From contig NC_087067.1 of NCBI RefSeq assembly GCF_963678635.1, positions 32,092,401-32,156,400 of the forward strand: 64,000 nt of DNA, in the 5' to 3' direction. Positions 21,741 through 33,239 of this stretch are shown here, piece after piece (the first letter of the stretch is position 1; every line of letters begins with the position of its first letter). The translations under genes and the position numbers were made by a program. This DNA is from Symsagittifera roscoffensis (taxonomy: Eukaryota; Xenacoelomorpha; Acoela; Convolutidae). The notes under the pieces were generated by a model. It was not told the origin of the DNA. It was given only the letters and a program-made list of their open reading frames with translations, and did no database searches.

Positions 21741-22031
21741 GTGGTGTACAGACTTCAATGTTGTGGGGGCAAATCTATCTATGTAGGCCAGACGGTCCGA
21801 CATCTCAACACAAGGACTGAGGAACATCGAAAAGAGGATACCCCAACTGGACAGCATATAAGGCAGTGTGGTAGTGAGAGTGGTAAGTCGGAGTTTAAAT
21901 GGAAAATAATCGACCAGGCGTCCAGCAGCTTTATGTTACTTACATTAGGGGCGCTGCAGATTAGGAAAGAGAGACCGGCAACTAACACGGGCGACGAATT
22001 TAAAAGTTGGGAGCTGACACTGAGGCTATAG
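21741..22031 (+). pseudogene. Penelope-like GIY-YIG endonuclease fragment, copy 2
   Basis: This is a near-identical duplicate of the fragment in copy 1 (a few substitutions, for example LGALQI for LEALQI, which removes the candidate catalytic Glu). It is followed about 270 bases later by a plus-strand hammerhead-like motif, the normal PLE order. Confidence 0.85.
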
Positions 22032-22048
22032 TTACAGTATCGGAAAAT

Positions 22049-22650
22049 TTTGGCTGAAACAAAAAATTTTGAAATGAACTACATGTTAGCATAAAAATTA
22101 GCGACAAACGAACTTGTATACACAAAAAAGTTGAAAAAAATTTGTGACAAAATGTTCAAAATTGTAATATAACAAATGTTACATAATTTCAGTAATATTT
22201 GTAAAGTTTTCATTGGTTGACTTTTTTAAAATTTGAAATAATGATGTGTATGACACTTTTTATGAACTTTGATCATTTTGTACAGATAGTTTGGAATTTT
22301 TAAAACCTGAAGATGCACAAAAATGTGCGAAAACGTTTGTTTGAAATTACAATTTTAACGCGTTCTCAAAATATTTATATGTAAAATTTTGAAATTATAA
22401 ATGACGATAAAGCATCAATTTGCAAATTTTATTTACAATAATTCACATGAATTTTGGTTTTAAACCATCATGTTAGGAAAATGGCTAATCACAGTTGATT
22501 TCTAAAACTACTAATTAGACTAAATTACTTATAACCTCTAAAAATAAATCAAAACTTTTTGTTTAATTTGTTTGGAATTTTCTGAGTCATTACTTCAATT
22601 TAGACATGTACGTTTTAAATAAAAATCCAAAAATTATTTTGGGACTAAAT
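22049..22650 (+). mobile_element. PLE pseudo-LTR-like non-coding block
   Basis: This AT-rich block has a plus-strand hammerhead-like motif. The part 22230-22345 matches the reverse complement of 17880-18000 (and its duplicate), including GATGTGTATGACA and TTTGATCATTTTGTACAG. The PLE endonuclease is therefore bracketed by inverted copies of the same non-coding sequence. No ORF was seen. Confidence 0.6.
22307..22342 (+). ncRNA. Hammerhead-like ribozyme motif, best preserved copy
   Basis: CTGAAGA (core), T, helix II GCAC/GTGC around AAAAAT, GAA (core), then helix III AAC-GTTT-GTT and T at the cleavage position 17. All core residues and a 3-bp helix III with a four-base loop can be drawn. One extra U precedes helix II. 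Helix I is weak next to the core but UUAAAA/UUUUAA can pair further out. The fold is by hand only. Confidence 0.55.
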
Positions 22651-22654
22651 TTTC

Positions 22655-22920
22655 AGTGAACACCGTAAAGGGGACTACCCAGTAGGGAAACACTTGTTAG
22701 AATGTAATAAAGAGTTAGGTGGTACTGCTGAGCTGAAGTCAGAGAATATAGACCAAACAGCCCACACTCATAACCTACTCACACTAGAGGCTTTGCATAT
22801 TTGGAGGGAGATGCCGAGGATCAATACACGCGATGATTTCAGGAAGGGATTAAACACTAAAATTATAGTCTATACATGGCTAAAAATTGAAAAACTGATA
22901 GGCTTCGACAACCGACGGTA
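22655..22920 (+). pseudogene. Second Penelope-like endonuclease C-terminal fragment
   Basis: SEHRKGDYPVGKHLLECN, LLTLEALHIWREMP and INTRDDFRKGLNTK match the C-terminal half of the PLE GIY-YIG domain, including the Glu in LEAL. The sequence clearly differs from the two duplicated copies, so a different PLE is represented. The N-terminal GIY/YIG strands are missing. Confidence 0.75.
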
Positions 22921-22965
22921 AACCGTTTGTATGTTTGACAATTCGACGTATTTTATCCATCACAT

Positions 22966-25900
22966 CTACGAAATTCCCCGAGACATTCTAGCCCAGTCAG
23001 GTAATTTTGTCTTGGAAGTAGTCGTCGCCTCAATAGAAACGACAAATTTCTCTAACGAAATAAGTACCCTGGGTATTATGTTTGCTTGGGATTGGGATCG
23101 ATTCGGGCTGATCGGCACTTTCCCGTGTATTCGCTCCCCCACCTGGCTTCCCTTTTGTGGTCGGCTGATAGTCATGCCACCCGTTAAGCCTGACGCTGCT
23201 TGTAGTAGTACGTTAAATTCCTCATCAGACGTATCTCGGCTCTCACCACATTCATTCCTTGCGTTTCCATTGTGACCGCACCTGTGAAGAAACGTTCTCC
23301 CAAAAATCTCGGCGATCATCTTTAGCTGAGTGGCCTCGTATTATGCCTCAGGACCAGTTTAGGGGTCTGAACCAATGGGCTGCTCCAACTCGGCCCCTCC
23401 TACAAAGAGTTCTCCGTGGTATGTCCCGTCATAGCTCTCTCTGTTTCGATCGCCTCCGGGGTCGATGTCAACTCGCCTTCCTCTTTACTCTGTACGATTC
23501 CCTCCTGTGTTGCCATGGGATGTCCTATTCGGCGCATCCTCCCCCTCGTCCGTGGATGATAACACGATCGGCGTTGACTGTTTTCCTACGTTCGTACAAC
23601 ACTGTTCTCTTCCGAACTCGAACATGGCATAATGAGAACTTTGGTCGGGATTTTAACTCTCTTGTCTTCTGTTATCCCGGCTGTTGATTCGGCTGTTCTT
23701 TCGGCTGATCGTTTGTGAGCCGTTGTACCAGTCGTAGGCATCACCTTGATGGCATCGCGGTTAGCCGTCGGTTTATCCATGGACGTCAAACCTTTGGATG
23801 AACTATCGATACAGATGGGGTTGTTCGCTGTGCCCGTGACATTGCCAAACGGTAGCCGTAGTGTTCTTTATTAGGTTCCTAAGTGGTAGTTCGGTTGTGG
23901 CATCTAGCACCGCTTCCTTGCAAGGATCTGTTGGCCGTGGCGGCGAAGATTTATTCAGCGTCGTTGGTGACTCTGTCTCTGTGTCGAAACCACCTCAGCT
24001 GATCAAAAAATCAGATTTATGTTCCACCTTTCCTGAATCCAACGTAACGGTTTGTTCTGATTCCCGTATTACTCTCTAAATTTGATTTTCTCTAGAAGTT
24101 CAAAGTATGGTTGCGATTTCATTGATCCTGATTTTTCCAAAATATATGATAACATTTCTGTTGAGCGGTTAGGACCGGCGCCTTACTCGTGGAACTGCTT
24201 GGTTCTCCACTCGGAAAAAAAATTGATTCCGCGAGGGGATGCTCTACCCGATTGTACATGCCCATGGTAATGTCGTCATCTGGGGAAGTATATTTCTGCA
24301 TAACTCGTGTCGGAATTAGGTTCAACAATGTAATTTAAGATTTCATCAAACTTCCTTAGGATTGCAAAAAATTCTGGCCACTCAAATATGATGCTAGGAA
24401 ACATAGCCGGTGAGATAACGCCAAAATCAGCCGTTGGCTGCCGATTTGACGTTGTTCCGTGATAGTTGATCGACGGTGACGTTTTGGAAATTGGGGCCTC
24501 TAGCCCCTCTTCGTTTCGGCATTTGAATCCGTAATCATGCTACTCATCGGCAATGGGTTCAGTAACATACAATTTGAACACTTCTCTGTACGCGAGTGAC
24601 TTGAAGTACAGCATCTGATCTAATGGCCATTCTTAATTGTGTCGATGCGTTGCTTCGCTGCCCATTACTTTTTACATTCTTTTCGTTCCTTTTTCTTTTT
24701 ACACATTACGTTATTATTTCGGTTACGCGTTATTTTGTTACTGTCCATCGACGGTTATCATAGCCTATTAATACTCCTAATTTGCGCAACAACAAAATAA
24801 TATTCAATTTCGATACTATCGAAGCGTCCCCATCTGGATGCTTGGATAAATAGTCAACTAGTCTCATATTCTTCCCAGTGATTTGCTCTATTTCGTAACC
24901 GAAAGGCAAAAACAATCGACACAACGGGCTAACCGCGTTTGTGTTGTTTTAGAATTCTTCTCTTCCGACAAGCTAGATAACAGCGCCTTATGATCCGTAA
25001 CAGTCTTGAACACAGCCTCAAATAAGTAGTTCTGGTAATCAGCCACCGCCCAAAACACCGTTAATAGTTGTCCAGCCTCCTTTAAGAACCTCGATGCATC
25101 GGTACCGCGTCTCAGCCGTCGATATGAAGTTGCTCTTAAACGGCCTTCAACCCTTGTTTTGAAGCGTCGCTTTTTATTCTTGTTTATTTTCGACATCGAA
25201 ATAATGGTTTTGGACGAAACTCCCAACCGTATTCTTAATTTCAGCAAAAGCCTTTTAATTATTAAATCCCCACTCAAACCTAGAATGTTTTTTTCATCAA
25301 GTTTCGAAATGGTTCCGTTGTTGCCTCGAGATTCGGAATAAATCAAATAAATTGGTTTCTCGAACCGAGCAGTGAACGGATATCGGTAACATTTTCTGGT
25401 TCTTTCATGTTAACGATAGATTCGAGCATTCTTTCTACGTGGACTGTAATTTTATTGGACATTCGGAACCCCAGCCAATCTATTTCTTTTACAAAGAAGG
25501 TAGATATCCTCCATTTGACTTCAGCATTATTAGTGTTTGGTATGTTCTGGACGGTTTTAACTTCACGCCAATTTTCTTCATACCCACTGGTTGCAACTTA
25601 AGAGTCATCTAGGTAAACATGCAGCCCCAGCAATTGCCCCAACTTGAAACTCGTTTGGCATAGCATCCAAACCGTAGAACACAGTTATACTTCCTACAAC
25701 AGCACTAAAGTTGCATTGGCGACTTAATTCTCACTGAATTTCATGTGAGAAGTCAATGTTCGAAAACCATATTGGTGCACTTTTATCGCCTCTTATGATC
25801 AAAGCCACAATATCAACCAACTCATTCATGTTTGGCAATTGCTACCGGTTCCGATAAATCTGTTTTTGATCATTTTCGAGTTTAAGGGCAATTTGACTGA

Positions 25901-27290
25901 TTCATCCCGTTTTGCCGTAATGACCGTAGGCAAAATGAAACAGTCCTCTGTGCGTTTCACAACTTTACAATATGCCATCTCTCAGCAAATTCTCGTTGGT
26001 ATGTTCTACTTTAGGTAAGATTTGTATCGGAACTCGCTCGCCCTTAACTTGAATTGGTCAAAACGGTTGATGGAAATGAGTTCGTAATTCACAATTTTTG
26101 AGCAAACCCTTGCTTTGGCATATCAAGGACAAGCGATATGCCTATTCGTACATTCAACCATTATTAATGTGAACGTTTAAGGTACTTACGTTGAATATAC
26201 GAGGACGTCGTTTGCCTCTGGTCTTGTGGCCCCCTGGCAACAACGTTCACACCTCGTGAAACTCAGTTTTGATGCACTTCAAGTCTCAATGAGGTTAATA
26301 AGTTGTTTCCAAGGATGTCCATCTGGCCTCCTGCGGTAATGGAATCCAGCCTCGAAAATTCAGCCCTCGGATTCGATTCTGACGACAATTTGTCTCAATT
26401 ATTGTGTTGACCTAGCCCGTTAAGCTATTGAACACGTTGCGGAGATCATTCGGGACTGTTTTTACAGCTAGGTAGCAATCCCGAACTTTTGTTCTTGAAG
26501 CTTATTCTGAGAAATGAACGAGACAGGGCTAGCACCAACAAATTGGTATTCAGTTTCCCACTGGTTTGTGCCTATTCGCACGCAAAGCAATTTTTGATTA
26601 TCTTTTCTTGCCTGATCCCACACAGTTCTATGCCAAATACTCCAAATTCGTCCTCTTCTATCTGCCTTTCCAATTTATGGATCACTTTTGTTTCGAATTC
26701 AGTGAAATCATAAGAATCGTCGATCTGATTCACCACAGCCTTCCTGCAAAACTTCGCAAGTTTACCCCTTCCGCTGCAATTGTTGCAGATGATGTTTTTT
26801 GTTGGAGAATTCTTCCGATGGTTCCGCTTCAACCAATTTCCACAATTGTGACCTTTGTCTGATCTTTGCCCTTTAATGGCGTTAATTGGTTCTCTTTTGA
26901 TTTATCCTTGCTGATTGTTTTCGTTGGCGTTCTGTTGCCCCTGGTGAAACTTTTTTCGACCGAATTTTGAGATACCACCACGCACGCGTTTGTACGTTGT
27001 CTCTCCTCCTTCTCTCACCACCACAAAATGAAGGGCATCATTGAAGCTCATCGTATTCATGCAAAGCTAATTTCTCATTCTCATGCTTCATATAAAATTT
27101 GAAACGGTCTCTCACGATCATATCCTCCTCGGGGCTAAAATCACAGTCTTTGGCTAAGTCACTGAGAGCTCCAAAAAACTGCTCCATTCATTCTTAATCT
27201 CGCTGCTCACGTCCATACATGATGAACCTGACTGCGCAGTGTGGAAGTACTTCTAACCTCCGTATAGAAATAAGCTATGTTTAACAAAAC
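22966..27290 (-). pseudogene. Ty3/Gypsy gag-pol remnant in left arm
   Basis: On the minus strand from 27290: a gag remnant, a zinc-knuckle-like KNIICNNCSGRGKLAKFC (26572-26832, His replaced by Lys), a scrambled RT, then RNase H (24888-25346: YLFEAVFKTVTDHKALLSSL, TQTRLARCVD) and ITGKNMRLVDYLSKHPDG. The IVEP segment then jumps to the TRVMQKYTSP tail, skipping all of integrase. The tail continues to 22966 (GLTGGMTISRPQ). Many stops and shifts make this an old copy. Confidence 0.8.
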
Positions 27291-29030
27291 AGTTAAGAAA
27301 AGATAATGTTCTAAAATATCTAGGACACGTTCGCCACTGGTGATCCGCAGTACAAACGTTCTCTATAACGCTGGCCTAGATCAAGTTACTTAAGTACCAT
27401 ACATAATAATGTTCCTAACATAAGTACATAACTACTTTGACAGTCTCCACCTCAGATGTGATCCACTTTAGGCACGAGATGGTTGAACAATTTTTCCAAC
27501 GACATATCAATAGACTTGAGAGGGAATATGTGGTGACCGAACTCTTCATTTTTAGTCCGCCTCCGGAGAGACTCCAAGGACAGTTCTGGGAATAGCAGTA
27601 ATGTGCTTCCGGGCACCACTTCGCACAAAAAAGAGACTAGGTGATCTCTCATTTTCAGTTCGGTGACAGAACAAGGAGGTGAAAGAAGAACCATGACTCG
27701 AGTTCAGGAAGACTGGACGGTCAAGTCCAGGTATCTCGAGCAACTTGAGAAATCAGATCTACAAAAATTGACGATTCGACAAGGGCTGATGGATGCACTG
27801 GAGCGAGGAACTGGGTGACCGTTATTGAGTGAATTTATTGAGGGCTCATGAGGTCCAATTTTCTCGAACCCCAATTATAGAAATGGCCGAGCTTCCCGGA
27901 CTGTCGAGAGGAGGATATTTTGTTCTGTCAAACATAGGGTACTCAAGGGACTGTGGGGTCAAAGACTCCTTGTGGGGCCAGCATCACATAGGTCCAACAA
28001 TTTGTCAATCCCATGCTGCCACTGATCACGGATAGCAGCGCACCTAGGACGCTTATAGCTGAGGGGCTCCTATGAACTCGCTGATATCTTGATTGAAGTA
28101 CTGTGTCCAAAGATCTCGAACTTCGTGCTACAGCTAAAGTTGAATTAGATACTCAGTAACTTAGCAGCCAATGTGTAGTTTAGGAGCACAAAATCATGAT
28201 TCAGGACTGGTTCAGCGACTCCGCTGCCCAATTGCAAGAAACTGGTGGATACGATGAAGTTCCTAGAGGCGATGGTGTACCACCTCACTTGCGAAAGAGG
28301 CAAGCGGCCATTCTTGACAGCTCGACTGGGAAAGATGGGAGACAAGTTCAAGGAGGGTGCACCTCTGCTTATAGACCAGTTTTGGAAACTCATGAAGGAT
28401 CATCCTGAGCAAATGGAACGAAAGCAGATGACAATGGGAAAAATGGGCACACTGGCAAATGACACCACTACGTCGATCTTTTGGAAGGATCAAGTATGGA
28501 GGTATCTAAAAACGAAGAAGGTACAAGAGACTTTGAAATACTTGAGTCCTTTTGGAAAGAGACTTCCTGGATGCCCTATTCTCCACGATGGGGACCCTGT
28601 TTGAGTCTTTCATGGAAAAATCCTGAGCATGTCCATTAACGTGCTACTCGCGTTACTTCTATTGTTACCTAGAAACCTTTTCCACTTAGGGCCAGCCTTC
28701 TTCTTTGGTAAGGGCGTGGAAACTTTGACTATCGATGGATACTTGACAGCAAGCCTTTGACTCACGGAACTTTGGCAGTGTTTCATTGCCTGATGAAATA
28801 TGTGGACCCAATATCTTTGGGCAGGGCCCACTCAAAACTAGAGACGTATTCATACACGTATGTCGAGGGAAGACAAAACACCTTCCTGGAGAATAAGTCT
28901 GACTATATAAAAGTCACTATCGGAGAAATGAGACACACGTTTTACTTGAGTTCAATTAGCGGGTACAGAGAAAGGTAGATAAGATGCATTTCAACGATGA
29001 GATATGGAGAATATGTCTTGTTTGGGACGG
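23063..29030 (+). repeat. Left arm of a giant inverted repeat
   Basis: It matches the reverse complement of 30290-38543. Paired landmarks include the open frames at 27552-27743 (minus) and 31547-31738 (plus), and 24082-24270 (plus) and 37334-37585 (minus). It is shorter than the right arm because of an internal deletion of integrase sequence near 24330. Confidence 0.9.
27450..28978 (+). pseudogene. ORF B-like remnant, left arm
   Basis: The plus strand, opposite to the adjoining pol, holds several open pieces. The clearest are 28245-28604 (LTARLGKMGDKFKEG, LPGCPILHDGDPV) and 28757-28978 (THGTLAVFHCLMKYVDP, IKVTIGEMRHTFYLSS). In order these resemble ORF B around GMPLLTDMAVMM, GPVMSFAFPDVQVKAY and REDLSHVQFNP. 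Similarity is weak but colinear. The C-like remnant next to the mirror copy supports it. Confidence 0.4.
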
Positions 29031-29049
29031 GATCATAAGGCACGCAAAT

Positions 29050-30068
29050 GAATTTGGACTCTTTATCTAGAAACAGACCCAAATTTGGCGTTTCCTGTTC
29101 CATGACATCGATCTCCATTAGCTTTTTTTCCCAAACTACAACAACTCACCGAGCTCAAAATACAAATATGCGCTCCCTGCTTCATCATTCAAGAACGGGT
29201 TGTAGGAAACACCCATAATACCTGACACGTAATAATTTTCGCCCCTTTTCTGTGGTTTTGAATAGTCTTCAGCCTTCGTCGTTTTATTGGAAAACCTTCT
29301 TATTTCATCGATCTTTGCATGATTCTCTCGGGACTCTCTAGACATCTCATCATTCTCAACTCCCACACTCTGGTCGAGTCCAGAATGACTCTCGAGACCC
29401 GTATTTCTGAGGCTATTCTAATCTGATGATAGGCTATATTTTTAGCATGAAGAATCGCGGACATTAAGTATCTCAAGAAACACATCGCATCTTTCCTTCT
29501 AGCCAGACTCAAACGGACTTGCCCTGAAACAATTTGCCGATGAAGGGCTCCTCATTTTGTTCCCAAGGGACTCTTCCCCAAAAAGGTTTTCCCGGTTTTG
29601 GCCCAGCTGGCTCTTTTGATCTATACTGTTTATGTCAACTTCTTCTATTCTTCGCAACGCCATTATCCAATTGTTTAGGCAGCTTTCTAGCTCCTTTACT
29701 GTATGCAAGATAAGGCAAGGCATCATGAAGAAGCAATATTGCTGAATAATTTCTTCTCAAGTGATTCCTCAGTGACTTGTTCGCCAATGTGTTTTTAATG
29801 GCTCGAGGCCCGTTCAGAGCCCATGCCAAGTTCCCACGTTTGTACAATAGTGGAGCCCTTTCTTATCTTCACCCGTTGAGGTCGGAAATCTGGTTCTGTA
29901 CTTGGCTCTGGGTCCGATGTCTATTTCCGCAGATGAACCCTGCTCCTGAACTTCACGCCCTTTTCCTAGTACTCTCTCGCTCTTAGTTTTTTTGGCTAAA
30001 AGTGTCAACTCAGGAGCAGCAGGTTGTGTTTTCTTTTCGAATCCTCTTGAATTGATTTTTGTACACAA
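29050..30068 (-). pseudogene. ORF C-like remnant in the inverted-repeat spacer
   Basis: Minus-strand pieces, in order from 30068, read: a basic Lys/Arg-rich segment; RGNLAWALNGPRAIKNTLA (compare RGHLMAWNEKQAMQEYLKE in ORF C); LARRKDAMCFLRYL (compare WAKRKDALCFVMF); DEIRRFSNK (compare EEVRRYSNK); and YVSGIMGVSYNPFLNDEA (compare YVSGIPWMAYNPFVNEEA). This is clear, colinear homology to ORF C at about 10.4-11.3 kb, with frameshifts between pieces. Confidence 0.8.
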
Positions 30069-30369
30069 TCTTTTGACTTCTCAAGTTTCTCTAGTCCCCC
30101 TTTAATCTTAAAATAATAGTATTTTTTAAAATAGTGAGAAGTTTTACTTTATTAATAGGTTTTGCTCTAGTGACTTTCTTTTACGCTGAATTTTGAAGTA
30201 GAGATGTCTTCACAGGAATTAAGCTTCGTTGCCGGTCTCGTATCTCCAGATTGCACCATTTTCTTCAGCAGCCTCTCTCGAGCGACCTAGTCCAATCCCG
30301 TCCCAATCCAGACATGTTCTCCATATTCCAAAACAATGTTTCAAGGATCATCATTGAAATGCATCTTAT

Positions 30370-31840
30370 CTACCTTTCTCTGTACCCGCTAACTGAACTC
30401 AAGTAAAACGTGTGTCTCATTTCTCCGATGTTGACTTTTAGATAGTCATACTTATGCTCCGCGAAGGTATTTTGTCTTCCCTCGACATACGTGTATGAAT
30501 ACGACTCTAGTTTTGAGTGGGTCCTGTCCAAAGATATTGGGTCCATATATATTATCAAGCAATGAAACACTGCCAACGTTCCGTGAGTCGAGAGGCTCAC
30601 TGTCAAGTATCCATCGACAGTCAAGGTTTCCACGCTCTTACAAAAGAAGAAGGCTGGCCCTAATTTGAAAAGGTTTCTAGGTAACAATAGAGGTAACGCG
30701 AGTAGCACGTTCATGGACATGCTCAGGATTTTTCCATGAAAGACTCAAACAGGGTCCCCAACGCGGAGAATAGGCCATCCAGGAAGTCTCTTTTCAACAG
30801 GACTCAAGTATTTCAAAATCTTTTGTACCTTCTTCGTTTTTGGATACCTCCATACTTGATCCATCCAAAAGATCGACGTAGTGGTGTCATTTGCCAGTGT
30901 GCCCATTTATCCCCTTGTCATCTGCTTTCGTTCCACTTGCTCAGGTTGATCGTTCATGAGTTTCCACAACTGGTCTATAAGCAGAGGTGCACCCTCCTTG
31001 AACTTGTCTCTCATTTTTCCCAGTCGAGCTGTCAAGAATGGCCGCTTACCTCTTTCGCAAGTGAGGTGGTACACCATCGCCCGCCTCTAGGAACTTCATA
31101 GTATCCACCAGGTTCTTGCAATTGGGCAGCGGAGTCGCTGAACCAGTCGTGGAAGTCACAAAAATGATTTTGTGCTCCTAAACTACACATTGGCTGCTAA
31201 GTTACTGACTACCTAATTCAACTTCAGCTGTCGCACGAAGCTTGAGATCTGTGGACACAGTACTTCAATCAAGATATCAGCGAGTTCTTAGGAGCCCCTT
31301 AGCTATAAGCCTCCTAGGTGCGCTGCTATCCGTGACCAGCGGCAGCATGGGATTGACAAATTGTTGGATCTATGTGATGCTGGCACCAAGATTTTGGTGG
31401 CCCCACAACGAGTCTTTGACCCCACAGAAAATTGGACCTCATGAGCCCACAATAAATTCACTCAATAACGGTCACCCTGTTCCTCGCTCCAGTGCATCCA
31501 TCAGCCCTTGTCGAATCGTCAATTTTTGTAGATCTGATTTCTCAAGTTGCTCGAGATACCTGGACTTGACCGTCCAGTCTTCCTGAACTCGAGTCATGGT
31601 TCTTCTTTCACCTCCTTGTTCTGTCACCGAACTGAAAATGAGAGATCACCTAGTCTCTTTTTTGTGCGAAGTGGTGCCCGGAAGCACATTACTGCTATTC
31701 CCAGAACTGTCCTTGGAGTCTCTCCGGAGGCGGACTAAAAATGAAGAGTTCGGTCACCACATATTCCCTCTCAAGGCTATTGATATGTTGCTGGAAAAAC
31801 TGTTCAACCATCTAGTGCCTAAAGTTGATCGCATCTGAGG
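30370..31840 (-). pseudogene. ORF B-like remnant, right arm
   Basis: This mirror copy of the left-arm B-like segment lies on the minus strand (116 open codons at 30370-30720). Read on the minus strand it lies directly upstream of the C-like remnant, the same B-then-C order as in the 6-13 kb cassette. It diverges from the gag-pol that starts about 200 bases away on the plus strand. Confidence 0.4.
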
Positions 31841-32039
31841 TGGAGACTGTCAAAGTAATTATGTACTTATGTTAGGAACACTATTATGTATGTTACTTAA
31901 GTAACTTGATCTAGGCCAGCGTTATAGAGAACGTTTGTACTGCGACTCGCCAGTGGCGAACGTGTCCTAGAGATTTTAGAACATTATCTTTTCTCAACTG
32001 TTTTGTTAAACATAGCTTATTTCTATACGGAGGTTAGAA

Positions 32040-32640
32040 GTACTTCCACATGGCGCAGTCAGGTTCATCCTGTTTGGATGTGAGCAGCGAGATAATGAAA
32101 GAATGGAGCAGTTTTTTGGAGCTGTCAGTGACTTAGCCAAAGGCTGTGATTTTAGCCCCGAGGAGGATTTGATCGTGAGAGACTTTATAAAATTTAATAT
32201 GCAGCATGAGGGTGAGAAATTAGCTTTGCACGAATGCGATGAGCTTCAATGATGCCCATCATTTTGAGCTGGTGAGAGAAAGAGGAGAGACAATGTAAAA
32301 ACGCGTGAGGGGTGGTGTCTCAAAATTCGGTCTAAACATGTTTCACCAGGGGCAAAAGAACGGCAACGAAAACAATCAGCAAGGATAAATCAAAAGAAAA
32401 CCAATTAACGCCATTAAAGGGCAAAGATCAGACAAAGGTCTTAATTGTGAAAATTGGTTGAAGCGGAACAATCGGAAGAATTCTCCAGCAAAAAACATCA
32501 TCTGCAACAATTTTAGCGGAAGGGGTAAACTTGAGAAGTTTTGCAAGAAAGCTGTGGTGAATCAGATCGACGATTCTTATGACTTCAATGAATTCAAAAT
32601 AAAAGTGATCCATAAATTGGAAAGGCAGATATAAGAGGAC
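32040..32640 (+). pseudogene. Ty3 gag remnant, right arm
   Basis: MEQFFGAVSDLAKGCDF, SPEEDLIVRDFIKFNM and GEKLALHECDEL follow the Retrotrans_gag pattern, with a phenylalanine-rich helix, D-x2-IRD and a final helix. A degenerate CCHC-like knuckle follows near 32490-32545. Frameshifted. Confidence 0.7.
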
Positions 32641-33239
32641 GATTTTGGAGTATTTGGGATAGGACTGTGTGATATCAAGCAGGAAAAGAAAATCCAAATT
32701 TGCTTAGCGTGCGAATAGGCATAAACCAGCGGGAAACTGATTATCAATTTGTTTGTGCTAGCCCTGTCTCGTTCATTTCTCAGAATAAGCTTCACGAGCT
32801 ACAGTTCGGGGTTGCTACCTAGCAGTAAAAACAGTCCCGAATGATCTCCGCAACGTGTTCAATAGCGCAACGGGCTACGTCAACACAATTATTGAGAAAA
32901 ATTATCGTCAGAATCGAATCCGAGGGCTGAATTTCCCAGGCTGGATTTCATTACCGCTGGAGACCAGATGGACAACCTTGGAAACAACTTATTAACCTCC
33001 TTGAGGATTGAAGTGCATCAAAACAGAGTTTCACGATGTGTGAACATTGTTGCGAGGGGGCCACAAGACCAGAGGCAAACGACGTACTCGCACATTCAAC
33101 GCAAGTACCTTAAACGTTCACATTAACAGTGGTTGAATGTACGAATAGGCCTATCGCTTGTCCATGATATGCCAAAGCAAGGGTTTGCTCAAAAATTGTG
33201 AAGTACGAACTCATTTCCATCAACCATTACGAACAATAT

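Larger units (their letters stand above)
18410..22048 (+). repeat. 3.63-kb tandem duplication, copy 2
   Basis: This second head-to-tail copy is nearly identical to 14779-18409. After its end the sequence changes to TTTGGCTGAAACAAAAAATT, which is not the start of a third copy. Confidence 0.9.

Noticed and set aside
23259-23687. Plus-strand 142-codon frame in left arm
   Set aside because: It is the antisense shadow of the Ty3 tail, whose sense strand is fixed by the partner at 37.8-38.5 kb and by the upstream RNase H.
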